NCBI GenBank assembly: GCA_009782775.1
Contig: WRIL01000018.1
Coordinates: 1-37,280, forward strand
DNA from: Desulfovibrionaceae bacterium
GTDB taxonomy: Bacteria > Desulfobacterota > Desulfovibrionia > Desulfovibrionales > Desulfovibrionaceae
DNA length: 37,280 nt
Direction: 5' to 3'
Shown here: one piece after another, positions 26,355 to 33,136 of the stretch
How the letters are laid out: each line of letters begins with the position of its first letter
Numbering within the stretch: position 1 is the stretch's first letter
Position numbers and translations under genes: made by a program
Notes under the pieces: model-generated
The model's input: only the letters and a program-made list of their open reading frames with translations
What the model was told of the DNA's origin: nothing
Databases searched by the model: none

Positions 26355-26490
26355 GCACTTTTCCAAACAAGCATTTTACTAATAAAATACAATGGTTTAT
26401 GTTAGGAAAGTATATGAAAGGCTTTTCAGTAAGGTCTTCATGGAATACTCCTGTTTTATAATGGCTATTTTTTGTTTTCCCCGTAAGCAA

Positions 26491-27387
26491 TCAGTAAGAC
26501 AACATTTCCGACACATCGGAAAAACCGACCCGGCAGCGGAAGGCGCCGTCAAAAAAGACCAGCGCCCAAGTATCTCCCTTCTTGAGCTGGCAGCTATATT
26601 TGCTTTCGCCCTCCTCCTGGTTCTGCCAGGAAATCTTCCAGCCGGACGCTTCCAGGATCCTGGCATAGGCCGCGGCCTCTTCGTTGCTTACCCCGAAATA
26701 GTCGAACCAGGCTACCCAATTTTTCGCGGGGAGCTTCCCCCTGTCGGCCCGCAGATCCCACTTAGCGCTACGATCATTGCCCTTGTCGTCCCAACACATC
26801 ACCTCACATTCGTCGTAAGGCGAAAGAGCCACGCCCACCTGGGGCAGGGTCCAGCCGTTGAAACTCTTGGGGAGCTGGTGGACGGCGGGGGTGATCATGA
26901 AAATGACGGTCTTGTCAAAGCCGCCCTGGTCCGCGCTGCCGAGATAGTTGGTTCGGACGCGCGCATAAGCGTAATAGCCGTTGCCTATATATTCATGGAT
27001 ACCCTGGTGCTCGTTGGTTAGCCCTCCAAAAAAGCCGTTCCCCTCCAGCGTCTTCAGAAAGGCCTCCGCCTGCTCCTGGGCGCAGTCAAAAACTAGGCCC
27101 CAATTCTCGTACCTGGAATTGACAAAGTACATGCTGCCCACCTCATTTCTGTCGCTCGGCATGGATCTATGCTCTTTGGTTTTGTGGGTGGTATTGTCCA
27201 CCTTGACGCCGGGTATTTCCCCAGGTACGCAAGGCGGCAGCGCCGCGCTGTCCCACTCGCCATTTTTCCAGAAATAGTGGTCATGCCCGTCCCAGCCCTG
27301 AGGCGGGACAGGCCGGGAGGCCAGGGCGGAACCCGCGAAGCAGAAAGAAACCAGCAGGGCCAGAGTCGCGTAACACATTTTTTGCAT
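26491..27387 (-). CDS. Secreted protein with two related internal halves, function unknown
   Basis: The ATG at 27387 has AAGGAG close upstream. The 298-residue product has a signal peptide (YATLALLVSFCFAGSALA, cut before SRPVPP). Two segments look alike: WGLVFDCAQEQAEAFLKTLE, then GNGFFGG, and later WVAWFDYFGVSNEEAAAYAR, then ILEASGWKISW. Each is a strand, an E/A-rich helix, then strands carrying Tyr/Phe, as in the DUF6591-like exported proteins. This relation is a guess from pattern. It has four cysteines in the mature part. Function is unknown. It is the last gene of a minus-strand accessory group that contains a lipoprotein, a 195-residue protein and micro-ORFs. Confidence 0.7.
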   Translation of the reverse strand: MQKMCYATLALLVSFCFAGSALASRPVPPQGWDGHDHYFWKNGEWDSAALPPCVPGEIPGVKVDNTTHKTKEHRSMPSDRNEVGSMYFVNSRYENWGLVFDCAQEQAEAFLKTLEGNGFFGGLTNEHQGIHEYIGNGYYAYARVRTNYLGSADQGGFDKTVIFMITPAVHQLPKSFNGWTLPQVGVALSPYDECEVMCWDDKGNDRSAKWDLRADRGKLPAKNWVAWFDYFGVSNEEAAAYARILEASGWKISWQNQEEGESKYSCQLKKGDTWALVFFDGAFRCRVGFSDVSEMLSY

Positions 27388-27424
27388 AATCCTTCTCCTT
27401 GAGTGCTGCTGGTTTGAATCCGGC

Positions 27425-27472
27425 TCAGAGGAGCGCCCACAGCAACAAAAATCCTTTAAGGGCGGTCTTCAT
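27425..27472 (-). CDS. Micro-ORF of 15 residues, hydrophobic
   Basis: ATG 27472 has GAGGAGTGAGG just upstream and encodes MKTALKGFLLLWALL, then TGA. It is a basic N-terminus followed by a hydrophobic run, as in a small membrane peptide or a leader. An in-frame ATG at 27487 would overlap the previous micro-ORF's stop (ATGA). It lies 37 bp before the secreted-protein gene. It may be a translated leader or a decayed signal peptide. Confidence 0.35.
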   Translation of the reverse strand: MKTALKGFLLLWALL

Positions 27473-27483
27473 AGCCTCACTCC

Positions 27484-27525
27484 TCATGGCAACGCCGCAA
27501 TGGTTATGCTCATTATCCGTTTCAT
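27484..27525 (-). CDS. Micro-ORF of 13 residues
   Basis: ATG 27525 has GGGAGG five bases upstream, a strong ribosome site, and encodes MKRIMSITIAALP, then TGA. It resembles the beginning of a lipoprotein signal peptide that stops early. Second of three consecutive short ORFs upstream of the 298-residue secreted-protein gene. Confidence 0.35.
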   Translation of the reverse strand: MKRIMSITIAALP

Positions 27526-27564
27526 CTCATCCTCCCTTGGTTATTTACATATTTTGACGGTTGA

Positions 27565-27603
27565 TCAGCCGCCGCCATCGTTTTTTAAATTGAAAATTTT
27601 CAT
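27565..27603 (-). CDS. Micro-ORF of 12 residues ending in Gly-Gly-Gly
   Basis: ATG 27603 encodes MKIFNLKNDGGG, then TGA. A purine-rich AAGAGAAG lies about seven bases upstream. It occupies the AT-rich spacer after the 195-residue gene. It may be chance, but it is the first of three short MK-starting ORFs in series. Confidence 0.22.
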   Translation of the reverse strand: MKIFNLKNDGGG

Positions 27604-27648
27604 ACAAGTCTTCTCTTCAGGAAAAATTAATTTTTGAATTTGCTTCGC

Positions 27649-28236
27649 TTATTCCAAGAAAAACCCGGATGGGATAATCTCACAAATATCAATGGCGAGC
27701 TTAAGAGCGTTTTGGGATATTTTTATATTTTGCGCGTTCTCACAGGAGCCAGCTCCTGAATTAATTTCTATGGGATCTTTCAGTCCTAATAATCTTCCGG
27801 TATTGAACAGACGAATTTTATCAGCGTCATACAAGTATCCGAAGTTTTCCGGATCTTTTAAAGAATCCATTTTAATTCCATATCGTGACCAATCGCCCAA
27901 GTATAATGTCTGTTTTCCTTTTTTAACTTGCTCAACAGCATTTTTATTTATTTGTGAAGAGAGGCTGCTTTTAAATTCTGTAAAAAGGTTTAAATTAAAG
28001 AGGAGTTCCCCATTCAATATAATTGAAATTGTATCCTTGTTTTCAAGAACAATGGTTGCCTGCCCCTTATCCGGGGTCCAACGCACTATCTCGTCAAAGG
28101 CTTTTTTCAAAGAAAATTCACCCAGATCGCCCGCGCAAAATTCGGCGAAAATCGCTTTTCTTACTCTATAATTATTAAGCGTGGTAATTGGATGTCCGTT
28201 ACTGTCACAAACCATTATATCAATTATCTTGCTCAC
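27649..28236 (-). CDS. Hypothetical cytoplasmic protein, AT-rich gene
   Basis: The start is a GTG at 28236 with GGAG seven bases upstream; a later ATG at 28212 is the alternative. The 195-residue product has no signal peptide or membrane span. Visible segments include IMVCDSNGHPITTLNNYRV, KAFDEIVRWTPDKGQATIVL, KKGKQTLYLGDWSRYGIKMD and GYLYDADKIRLFNTGRL. I do not recognise a family. The gene is clearly lower in GC than the core genes and begins 16 bp after the displaced end of the lipoprotein gene, so the two are probably co-transcribed. A partner or immunity-type role is possible but without support. Confidence 0.6.
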   Translation of the reverse strand: MSKIIDIMVCDSNGHPITTLNNYRVRKAIFAEFCAGDLGEFSLKKAFDEIVRWTPDKGQATIVLENKDTISIILNGELLFNLNLFTEFKSSLSSQINKNAVEQVKKGKQTLYLGDWSRYGIKMDSLKDPENFGYLYDADKIRLFNTGRLLGLKDPIEINSGAGSCENAQNIKISQNALKLAIDICEIIPSGFFLE

Positions 28237-28252
28237 ATCTTACTCCAAATTA

Positions 28253-28401
28253 TCAAGACATCGTGGCTTTTTTAGGATTACTGGAAAGCAGCATCTCTTC
28301 TGACGTGCCTTTCAAATTATTGGTATATCTTAAAATGACGCCTGGGCTATGAAAGGGAATTTCAATCGGTTGCGCGTTTACCTCTTGAAGAGATCGTTTA
28401 T
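28253..28401 (-). pseudogene. Displaced C-terminal coding segment of the small lipoprotein
   Basis: In a different frame from the lipoprotein, this stretch reads DKRSLQEVNAQPIEIPFHSP, then ILRYTNNLKGTSEEML, and ends KKATMS before a stop at 28253. It has no start codon or ribosome site of its own at its beginning. Removing one base from the five-base C run (plus strand 28402-28406) joins it to the lipoprotein to give one 98-residue protein from 28550 to 28253. Confidence 0.4.
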
Positions 28402-28550
28402 CCCCCGGCGATATCCCCGGCGGTGTCCGTGACCACGTTGCCGTCGCTTCCGCTCGCAGAGGTTTCACCCTGGCCTCCGCCGGAAGCGCAGCCTGAAAGC
28501 AGGCCTAAAATAAAGGCTGCCGCCAAAACCCGTACCCCGTACTGACGCAT
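28398..28550 (-). CDS. Small lipoprotein, 50 residues as read
   Basis: ATG 28550 has AAAGGAG six bases upstream. The product begins with a signal ending FILGLLSGC, a perfect lipobox with Cys at residue 21, and then a G/S/T/D-rich tail (ASGGGQGETSASGSDG). The lipid anchor is well supported. It stops at 28398 inside a G-rich run, and the following frame appears to be the displaced tail. It is the first gene of the minus-strand accessory group and is too short for usual length cut-offs. Confidence 0.65.
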   Translation of the reverse strand: MRQYGVRVLAAAFILGLLSGCASGGGQGETSASGSDGNVVTDTAGDIAGG

Positions 28551-28570
28551 AAAAACTCCTTTGGTTTTAC

Positions 28571-28594
28571 AAAATGCGCTCCCTGGCGCATTTT
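28571..28594. terminator. Bidirectional hairpin, AAAATGCGC / GCGCATTTT
   Basis: A perfect 9-bp stem (28571-28579 with 28586-28594) encloses TCCCTG. It lies 223-246 bp downstream of the end of the membrane-regulator gene and just upstream of the small lipoprotein gene on the same strand. It may end the regulator operon. The minus-direction U run is short, so termination may be partial. The rest of 28595-28816 holds nothing I can identify. Confidence 0.4.
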
Positions 28595-28816
28595 TCCGTC
28601 AACGATGCAAGCCGGTTGAAAAATGATAAAATATGGACGTTCAAGAAGACTGCGAAATAGCACGGTGGAGAAGGCGATGGATATTACCCGGCGGGTAGTT
28701 TTGTCCCGGGATCGCAAAAACCACCCCCAGGGTAGGGATGGCCGTGGTGATTCCCGCGGGCGTCTTGCGGGACGAAGGGATTGCGCCGACGCATGCCGCG
28801 CGGCGCGGATTGTTGC

Positions 28817-30382
28817 CTATCCCTGGACGCGCCTCATCATCTGGACATACAGCATCAATGCCTTGCGCGAAGGAACATTCAGCTTGCGGTAGATATTTTT
28901 GTTGTGGAATTTTATGGTATTGATGGATATATGCAACTCTTCCGCTATTTCTTGCGTGGAATGCCCTTGTAAATACAGATCAAAGACACTCTTCTCCATC
29001 TTGGAAAGGGTGTCGATGTTCCGCCTGAACGCATAAAATGCCGACATGTCAACGTCTTCCACCGAGACGTCCGGAACTTGGGAATTCATAGCCAGGAAAT
29101 CCAGCAAGTCGTCTATTTCATGAATGTTCGTTTTCTGGGCTACCCCGGCTTTGACGGCGTCAATGCCGCTGACAAGAGGCACTATGCACTTGCGGCTGAT
29201 ATACCAGCACAAGACCCCGGCCATGCCGAAAATGGCCACGCAATAGAGCAATATTTTCGCGTTATTTTTATAAATCGCGATGATGTAATCTTCCTTGGGT
29301 ATGAAACAGGCCACCACCCATGAACCGGCATCCTCTACGACCGGCGGGGATAGTGTAGTTTTTTTGTACATACCGACAAAAGTTCTTCCGTCAGGCAACG
29401 AGAAGGTGGTAAGGGGGCCTTCTTGTTCCGTCCGCAGATCGCCATTGCCGAGATCGGCAAAATAGCCCGAGGCCACGCCAGCTTCCAGGCCGGAACCGGA
29501 AAGTATGGTCTGCCCCTGTCTCCGGGCGATAAGGCCGGTTATGCGGGCATCAGGGTCGGCGCTCACCGGGTGCATCAATTTGAAGAACATGGCGCTGATC
29601 TCAAAGCCGCAAGCGCCGTATGTCCGACCGTCTTTCCCGACAATGGGGACAAACAGAGCCATGATCTGTTCCGAGGTGCCATGCAGCCGCATGGCCGGAT
29701 GGTAATAATAACCCTCCATAAGATTTTTGGAGGCGCTCTCAATAACTTTGCGGTAAAACGGCATCCGCTGCGTCGCGAATTCCAGTTCCCATTTGTTGTG
29801 AAATATCAGACCGTTTTCAAGAGCGACTTCATGCGTGCCCCTGGTCCAGAGAATGCCAGGGTTAACGGGCCTGGAAACAGTGATATTCGCCAGTTTCAAG
29901 TATAAGCCGCACCGGGAATGCTCGCTGCCTGGCAAGGAAGTATTGACGGTAGCGTCAAAAATGATAAACGCGCCGCTGCAATCGGGGAAGAGCAGGGTAT
30001 TGCGCACTATGGCGAAGGTATTGCGCTGAAGCGCGGTAATCAGTCTGGGGTTGTCGGAAATATCGTCAAAAGAGGCGCCGTGTTCGGCAAGCGTTCTTTC
30101 CATCTCCCTGGCGGCCAGGGTGGATAAATGGATGCCCCTGGCCGCGGTGTCGCCGAAATAAGCGGAAAGACGCTCTTCATAGTATGACAGATCCTTGGCC
30201 AGCGCAACCGCTACATTATCACCTGAAGGCGATAGGTTTAGTGTAAAGACCAGCAGGAGAGCGCAACTGAGCAATCCTACAGCCATAAGCACAAGATATA
30301 AAATAAGCCTCCGGCGCAGATTAATGCTGTATTTGCTGTCATTATTACGAATTTCAAGAATTTTTTTGATATAGGAAAACAT
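28817..30382 (-). CDS. Membrane-anchored one-component regulator: periplasmic sensor region and LuxR-type HTH
   Basis: The ATG at 30382 (MFSYIKKILE) is chosen because it follows the solute-binding gene's stop by 7 bp; the longer frame runs back into that gene. The 521-residue product has a first membrane span (about 29-50, LILYLVLMAVGLLSCALLLV) and a large periplasmic region resembling a double Cache domain. That region ends in GDLRTEQEGPLTTFSLPDG, GMYKKTTL and GSWVVACFIPKEDY. A second span follows (about 394-414, LLYCVAIFGMAGVLCWYI), then a GerE/LuxR HTH at the C-terminus (MEKSVFDLYLQGHSTQEIAE, then TIKFHNKNIYRKLNV). There is no HAMP, kinase or receiver domain, so signal and DNA binding occur in one membrane protein. 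Last gene of a three-gene operon. Confidence 0.82.
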   Translation of the reverse strand: MFSYIKKILEIRNNDSKYSINLRRRLILYLVLMAVGLLSCALLLVFTLNLSPSGDNVAVALAKDLSYYEERLSAYFGDTAARGIHLSTLAAREMERTLAEHGASFDDISDNPRLITALQRNTFAIVRNTLLFPDCSGAFIIFDATVNTSLPGSEHSRCGLYLKLANITVSRPVNPGILWTRGTHEVALENGLIFHNKWELEFATQRMPFYRKVIESASKNLMEGYYYHPAMRLHGTSEQIMALFVPIVGKDGRTYGACGFEISAMFFKLMHPVSADPDARITGLIARRQGQTILSGSGLEAGVASGYFADLGNGDLRTEQEGPLTTFSLPDGRTFVGMYKKTTLSPPVVEDAGSWVVACFIPKEDYIIAIYKNNAKILLYCVAIFGMAGVLCWYISRKCIVPLVSGIDAVKAGVAQKTNIHEIDDLLDFLAMNSQVPDVSVEDVDMSAFYAFRRNIDTLSKMEKSVFDLYLQGHSTQEIAEELHISINTIKFHNKNIYRKLNVPSRKALMLYVQMMRRVQG

Positions 30383-30389
30383 GCCAGCT

Positions 30390-31748
30390 TTAATCCAACG
30401 ATTGTTCAAATTCTTGGAATATACTATGCAAAAGTTCTGGAGAAATCTGAGCGTCATTGCGAAGAGATTTTCTGTATTTACTAAAAATTTCGCGTTGTAA
30501 TTCAGAAAAATCCCTCTCCATTTCCCCGTAACCTTCAAACAATGGCGGAACATAAAACGAGTGTTGCATGTGCATGTTACTGATTGTTTTATAAAGATCT
30601 TTATAGGAATCGCTTGTAAATGAAGGCCAATCCTCTTTTACAAGAGCCATGTGGGCATCTTCCTTGACAGGCGAATACCCTGTTGCTGTGACAAATGGCA
30701 CATTATTTTCCGTATCCGTCAGCCACCGGCCAAAGATGGAAGCCGCGTATTCCTTTTGCGGCGTGGATTTGATGACGCCCAGCCCCCCTCCACGCTGGAC
30801 GGCAAGAAGCCTGCCTTCCTGAAAAGTGGGCACCGGCAGAATTTTCAAACGTAAAGGTATGGTCGTATTATCAGGATAGGTGACCGTATCTTTGAAATAC
30901 AGGACGGATGCCGTCGATCCAACGCCACACAGGGTTTCACCCGTCATCATGGCCGTCGTTGAATAACCGCCGAGCAGGCACACTCCGCCGGACAGGGCGG
31001 ATTCGGCCAGTCTGTGCCACACTTTCCGGAACCGCTCATCACGGAAGTTTATCTTCTCGCCCTGAAAGAAGTTTCCCCCCAAGGAAACCGTATTCAACAT
31101 GCTGTAATGCAGCCAGTCGTCATACTTGAAAAAGGCCTTGCCGCCGGACCACTTATAATAACGCGTCGCCGCCGCGAACATGCCTTCCCAGGTCGCGAGG
31201 TCGTCGTAACTGACGCCGGATTCCATGGCGAATTGATCGAAAATGGTCGCGTTGATGAACAGGACATTTAAAGACTTGGCAACGGGGAGAAGCACCAGCC
31301 TGCCGTCAACCGTTCCTTCTTCAACAAACGAAGAAATAAATTCCAGCCGCTTTTCCTCTGGCAGCCAATCTTTCCAGTTCATCAGGCGTTCCGGGCCGAT
31401 GGCGAAAACCGTCTTGGGATAGGTGATGAACATGTCTGGAAGGCTACCCGCTCCCGGGTATTTTTTCGCGGCGGCGACAAGGGCGAAATGGATATCCGTG
31501 GAGTTGGAAACCGCGGTCACGTTGACGACAATGCCTTTTTCACGCCCGACAGTTCGGTTGAAGCGAGCCACGAGGCCGTTCATCGGGCCGTCCGTCTGGG
31601 CGCCAAAGACGTGCCACAGCGTCAGCGTGACGGGCTTTTGGGGATCAAGCAAAGAATCGGAGCACCCTACCAGCAGACAACAAATAATAAGCACAAGACG
31701 CAGCAGGCGGATGCCGCCACCGGGGCAACCGGGGCGTTTACATGCCAT
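30390..31748 (-). CDS. Orphan extracellular solute-binding lipoprotein (family 1 type)
   Basis: The ATG at 31748 overlaps the barrel gene's stop by 11 bases, implying coupling. The 452-residue product has a lipobox (VLIICCLLVGC, Cys near residue 28) followed by SDSLLDP. The mature part begins VTLTLWHVFGAQTDGPMNGL and continues with FNRTVG, SLPDMFITYPK, SLNVLFINATIFDQF, TWEGMFAAATRYY and the hinge segment GGGLGVIKSTPQKEYAASIF. This is the periplasmic sugar/oligosaccharide-binding fold of ABC importers (SBP family 1). No permease or ATPase gene is nearby. It sits between an outer-membrane barrel gene and a membrane regulator, so it may present a ligand to the sensor instead of feeding a transporter. 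Confidence 0.85.
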   Translation of the reverse strand: MACKRPGCPGGGIRLLRLVLIICCLLVGCSDSLLDPQKPVTLTLWHVFGAQTDGPMNGLVARFNRTVGREKGIVVNVTAVSNSTDIHFALVAAAKKYPGAGSLPDMFITYPKTVFAIGPERLMNWKDWLPEEKRLEFISSFVEEGTVDGRLVLLPVAKSLNVLFINATIFDQFAMESGVSYDDLATWEGMFAAATRYYKWSGGKAFFKYDDWLHYSMLNTVSLGGNFFQGEKINFRDERFRKVWHRLAESALSGGVCLLGGYSTTAMMTGETLCGVGSTASVLYFKDTVTYPDNTTIPLRLKILPVPTFQEGRLLAVQRGGGLGVIKSTPQKEYAASIFGRWLTDTENNVPFVTATGYSPVKEDAHMALVKEDWPSFTSDSYKDLYKTISNMHMQHSFYVPPLFEGYGEMERDFSELQREIFSKYRKSLRNDAQISPELLHSIFQEFEQSLD

Positions 31749-32640
31749 GGCGCAACACCGGGGTGGTGAAGCGATCCCGCCAGAGGTCACCGGTTTTAGG
31801 GGTATTATCCATACGGAATAAACCGCCGCCGCCCTTCATGGCGTTGACGCTGATGGGGATGTGATAGGCCAGTTGAATCTGCCAGCGCTCGCCGTTAAAA
31901 CGTTCCGTGCTGAACAGGCCCGCGCCGATATGGATGGAGGGCAACGGATTCCACTGCACTCTGCCCTTGAGGCCTGAAATGTTCTCAATACGCTTGCCTT
32001 GCAGACGATAGGCCCCACCGAAGACCCATATTTCACCCAGTTGATCCGGCAAGGGCAGACGGTAGCCCAGCTCGCCGTCCGCCCCGCCCAGGGCGGTTTC
32101 ATAGGCGCCGGAGCTATCGGAATGGACCGCCGCGCCATACAGTCCACGGCCGGAGATATTTTTGCCCGCCTCTTTCTCATCCGTCAGGCGGAAATAAACA
32201 TTCAGACGGGCGTCCAGCCTGTCCGAAAGCATCTCCAGGCCGCCGCCGGTGTCGAACAGGATATTGTCATACATGGAGTACTGCCCATCCAGGTACCAGT
32301 TCAATCCCAGGATAACCCCTTTGTGGAAAGGGCCGCTTCCCCCGAACTGGCCGCCGGGCAAAAAGACGCGGTGCCCGATGCCCATGTAGGCGCGCTCAGC
32401 GCCGTGCATGCCGTCCTTGATTTTCAGGTTAACCCCCGCTCCGGGGTTGACGAAAAAGGCGGCGTTATTGGGCGACTCAAAGAGCGGCATCATGAAATCC
32501 GCAACACCGTACACGGCCTCTCTGGAAAAATAGCCGCTGAAAGTAGCTGTGCCATCGGTAAAATCAGCCCCTTGGGCCGTGCCTACCGACAAGCCCAGAA
32601 TAATAGCACAGAGCTTAAGACAACGGATGGCTTTACGCAT
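31738..32640 (-). CDS. Inverse-autotransporter-like outer-membrane beta-barrel without a passenger
   Basis: The 300-residue protein starts at ATG 32640 with GGGGGA upstream, and has a signal peptide (LCAIILGLSVGTAQGA). The mature part is nearly all amphipathic strands: RAYMGIGHRVFLPGGQ, GVILGLNWYLDGQYSMYD, LDARLNVYFRLTDEK, ELGYRLPLPDQLGEIWVF and IHIGAGLFSTERFN. This strand pattern resembles the beta domain of intimin/invasin inverse autotransporters (GLGxExxxD-like and LxANGYFRL-like segments). No LysM domain, alpha-helical linker or Ig-like passenger is present, so the protein is the barrel alone. It is the first gene of the operon with the solute-binding lipoprotein and the membrane regulator. 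Confidence 0.68.
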   Translation of the reverse strand: MRKAIRCLKLCAIILGLSVGTAQGADFTDGTATFSGYFSREAVYGVADFMMPLFESPNNAAFFVNPGAGVNLKIKDGMHGAERAYMGIGHRVFLPGGQFGGSGPFHKGVILGLNWYLDGQYSMYDNILFDTGGGLEMLSDRLDARLNVYFRLTDEKEAGKNISGRGLYGAAVHSDSSGAYETALGGADGELGYRLPLPDQLGEIWVFGGAYRLQGKRIENISGLKGRVQWNPLPSIHIGAGLFSTERFNGERWQIQLAYHIPISVNAMKGGGGLFRMDNTPKTGDLWRDRFTTPVLRHGM

Positions 32641-32650
32641 GGGTCCCCCA

Positions 32651-32675
32651 CAAGTTTAGTAATTTTCTAGACTTG
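32651..32675. promoter_or_regulatory. Imperfect dyad over the operon promoter, candidate operator
   Basis: CAAGTTTAG (32651-32659) and CTAGACTTG (32667-32675) form nine-base arms with one mismatch around a seven-base spacer. It overlaps the proposed -10 element (32673-32678) and the start region. Dyads of this size are usual for LuxR-type regulators, so self-control by the third gene is a natural hypothesis. Confidence 0.4.
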
Positions 32676-32701
32676 CTACCCCAAAGAAAAAAAAGTGTCA
32701 A
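32673..32701 (-). promoter_or_regulatory. Promoter of the barrel/solute-binding/regulator operon
   Basis: On the minus strand a perfect TTGACA (32696-32701) is followed after 17 bases by TAGCAA (32673-32678), a weak -10 match. The weak -10 with an overlapping dyad suggests an activator- or repressor-controlled promoter. It lies downstream of rplS, so the operon is independent of the ribosomal operon. Confidence 0.5.
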
Positions 32702-32752
32702 CCTAAAGACTAGGGAGGCAGGGGATTGTTTTAAGCGGGTTTTGTTCTGATC

Positions 32753-33100
32753 TTACCAGTTGTTCCTGGGCTTGATGCGCGCGGCCTTGCCCTTGAGTTT
32801 GCGCAGGTAGTACAGCCGGCTGCGGCGTACGCGCCCCTGGGTGACCAGTTCGATCTTCTCAATGATCGGCGAATGCATGGGCAGGACACGCTCCACGCCC
32901 ACGCCGTCGGAGATCTTGCGCACGGTGAAAGAGGCGTTCATCCCACCCCGGTGGATTCGGATGACATTCCCTTGAAAGACCTGGATGCGTTCCTTTTCCC
33001 CTTCCACGATGCGCAGATGCACCCTGACGGTGTCGCCGGAGCTGAAAGAGGGCAGATCCAGGCGCAGTTGTTCGCTTTCGATATTTTTGATCAGCTTCAT
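32753..33100 (-). CDS. rplS: 50S ribosomal protein L19
   Basis: L19 sits at the 30S-50S interface. The start at 33100 ([11 protein letters not shown]) is preferred over the ATG two codons earlier because AAAAGGGA lies directly against the first ATG but six bases before the second. The 115-residue product has [51 protein letters not shown] and [18 protein letters not shown], all typical. Last gene of the ffh-rpsP-khpA-rimM-trmD-rplS operon. rnhB, often found next in relatives, is absent, and the sensor operon takes its place. Confidence 0.96.
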   Translation of the reverse strand: MKLIKNIESEQLRLDLPSFSSGDTVRVHLRIVEGEKERIQVFQGNVIRIHRGGMNASFTVRKISDGVGVERVLPMHSPIIEKIELVTQGRVRRSRLYYLRKLKGKAARIKPRNNW

Positions 33101-33136
33101 ATACATTCCCTTTTTGGCGCGTTAGCGCCGTACTTG

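Noticed and set aside
28623-28892. Plus-strand ORF in the gap between the regulator and the lipoprotein
   Set aside because: Arg-rich translation without a family, no ribosome site, and it overlaps the HTH end of the regulator.
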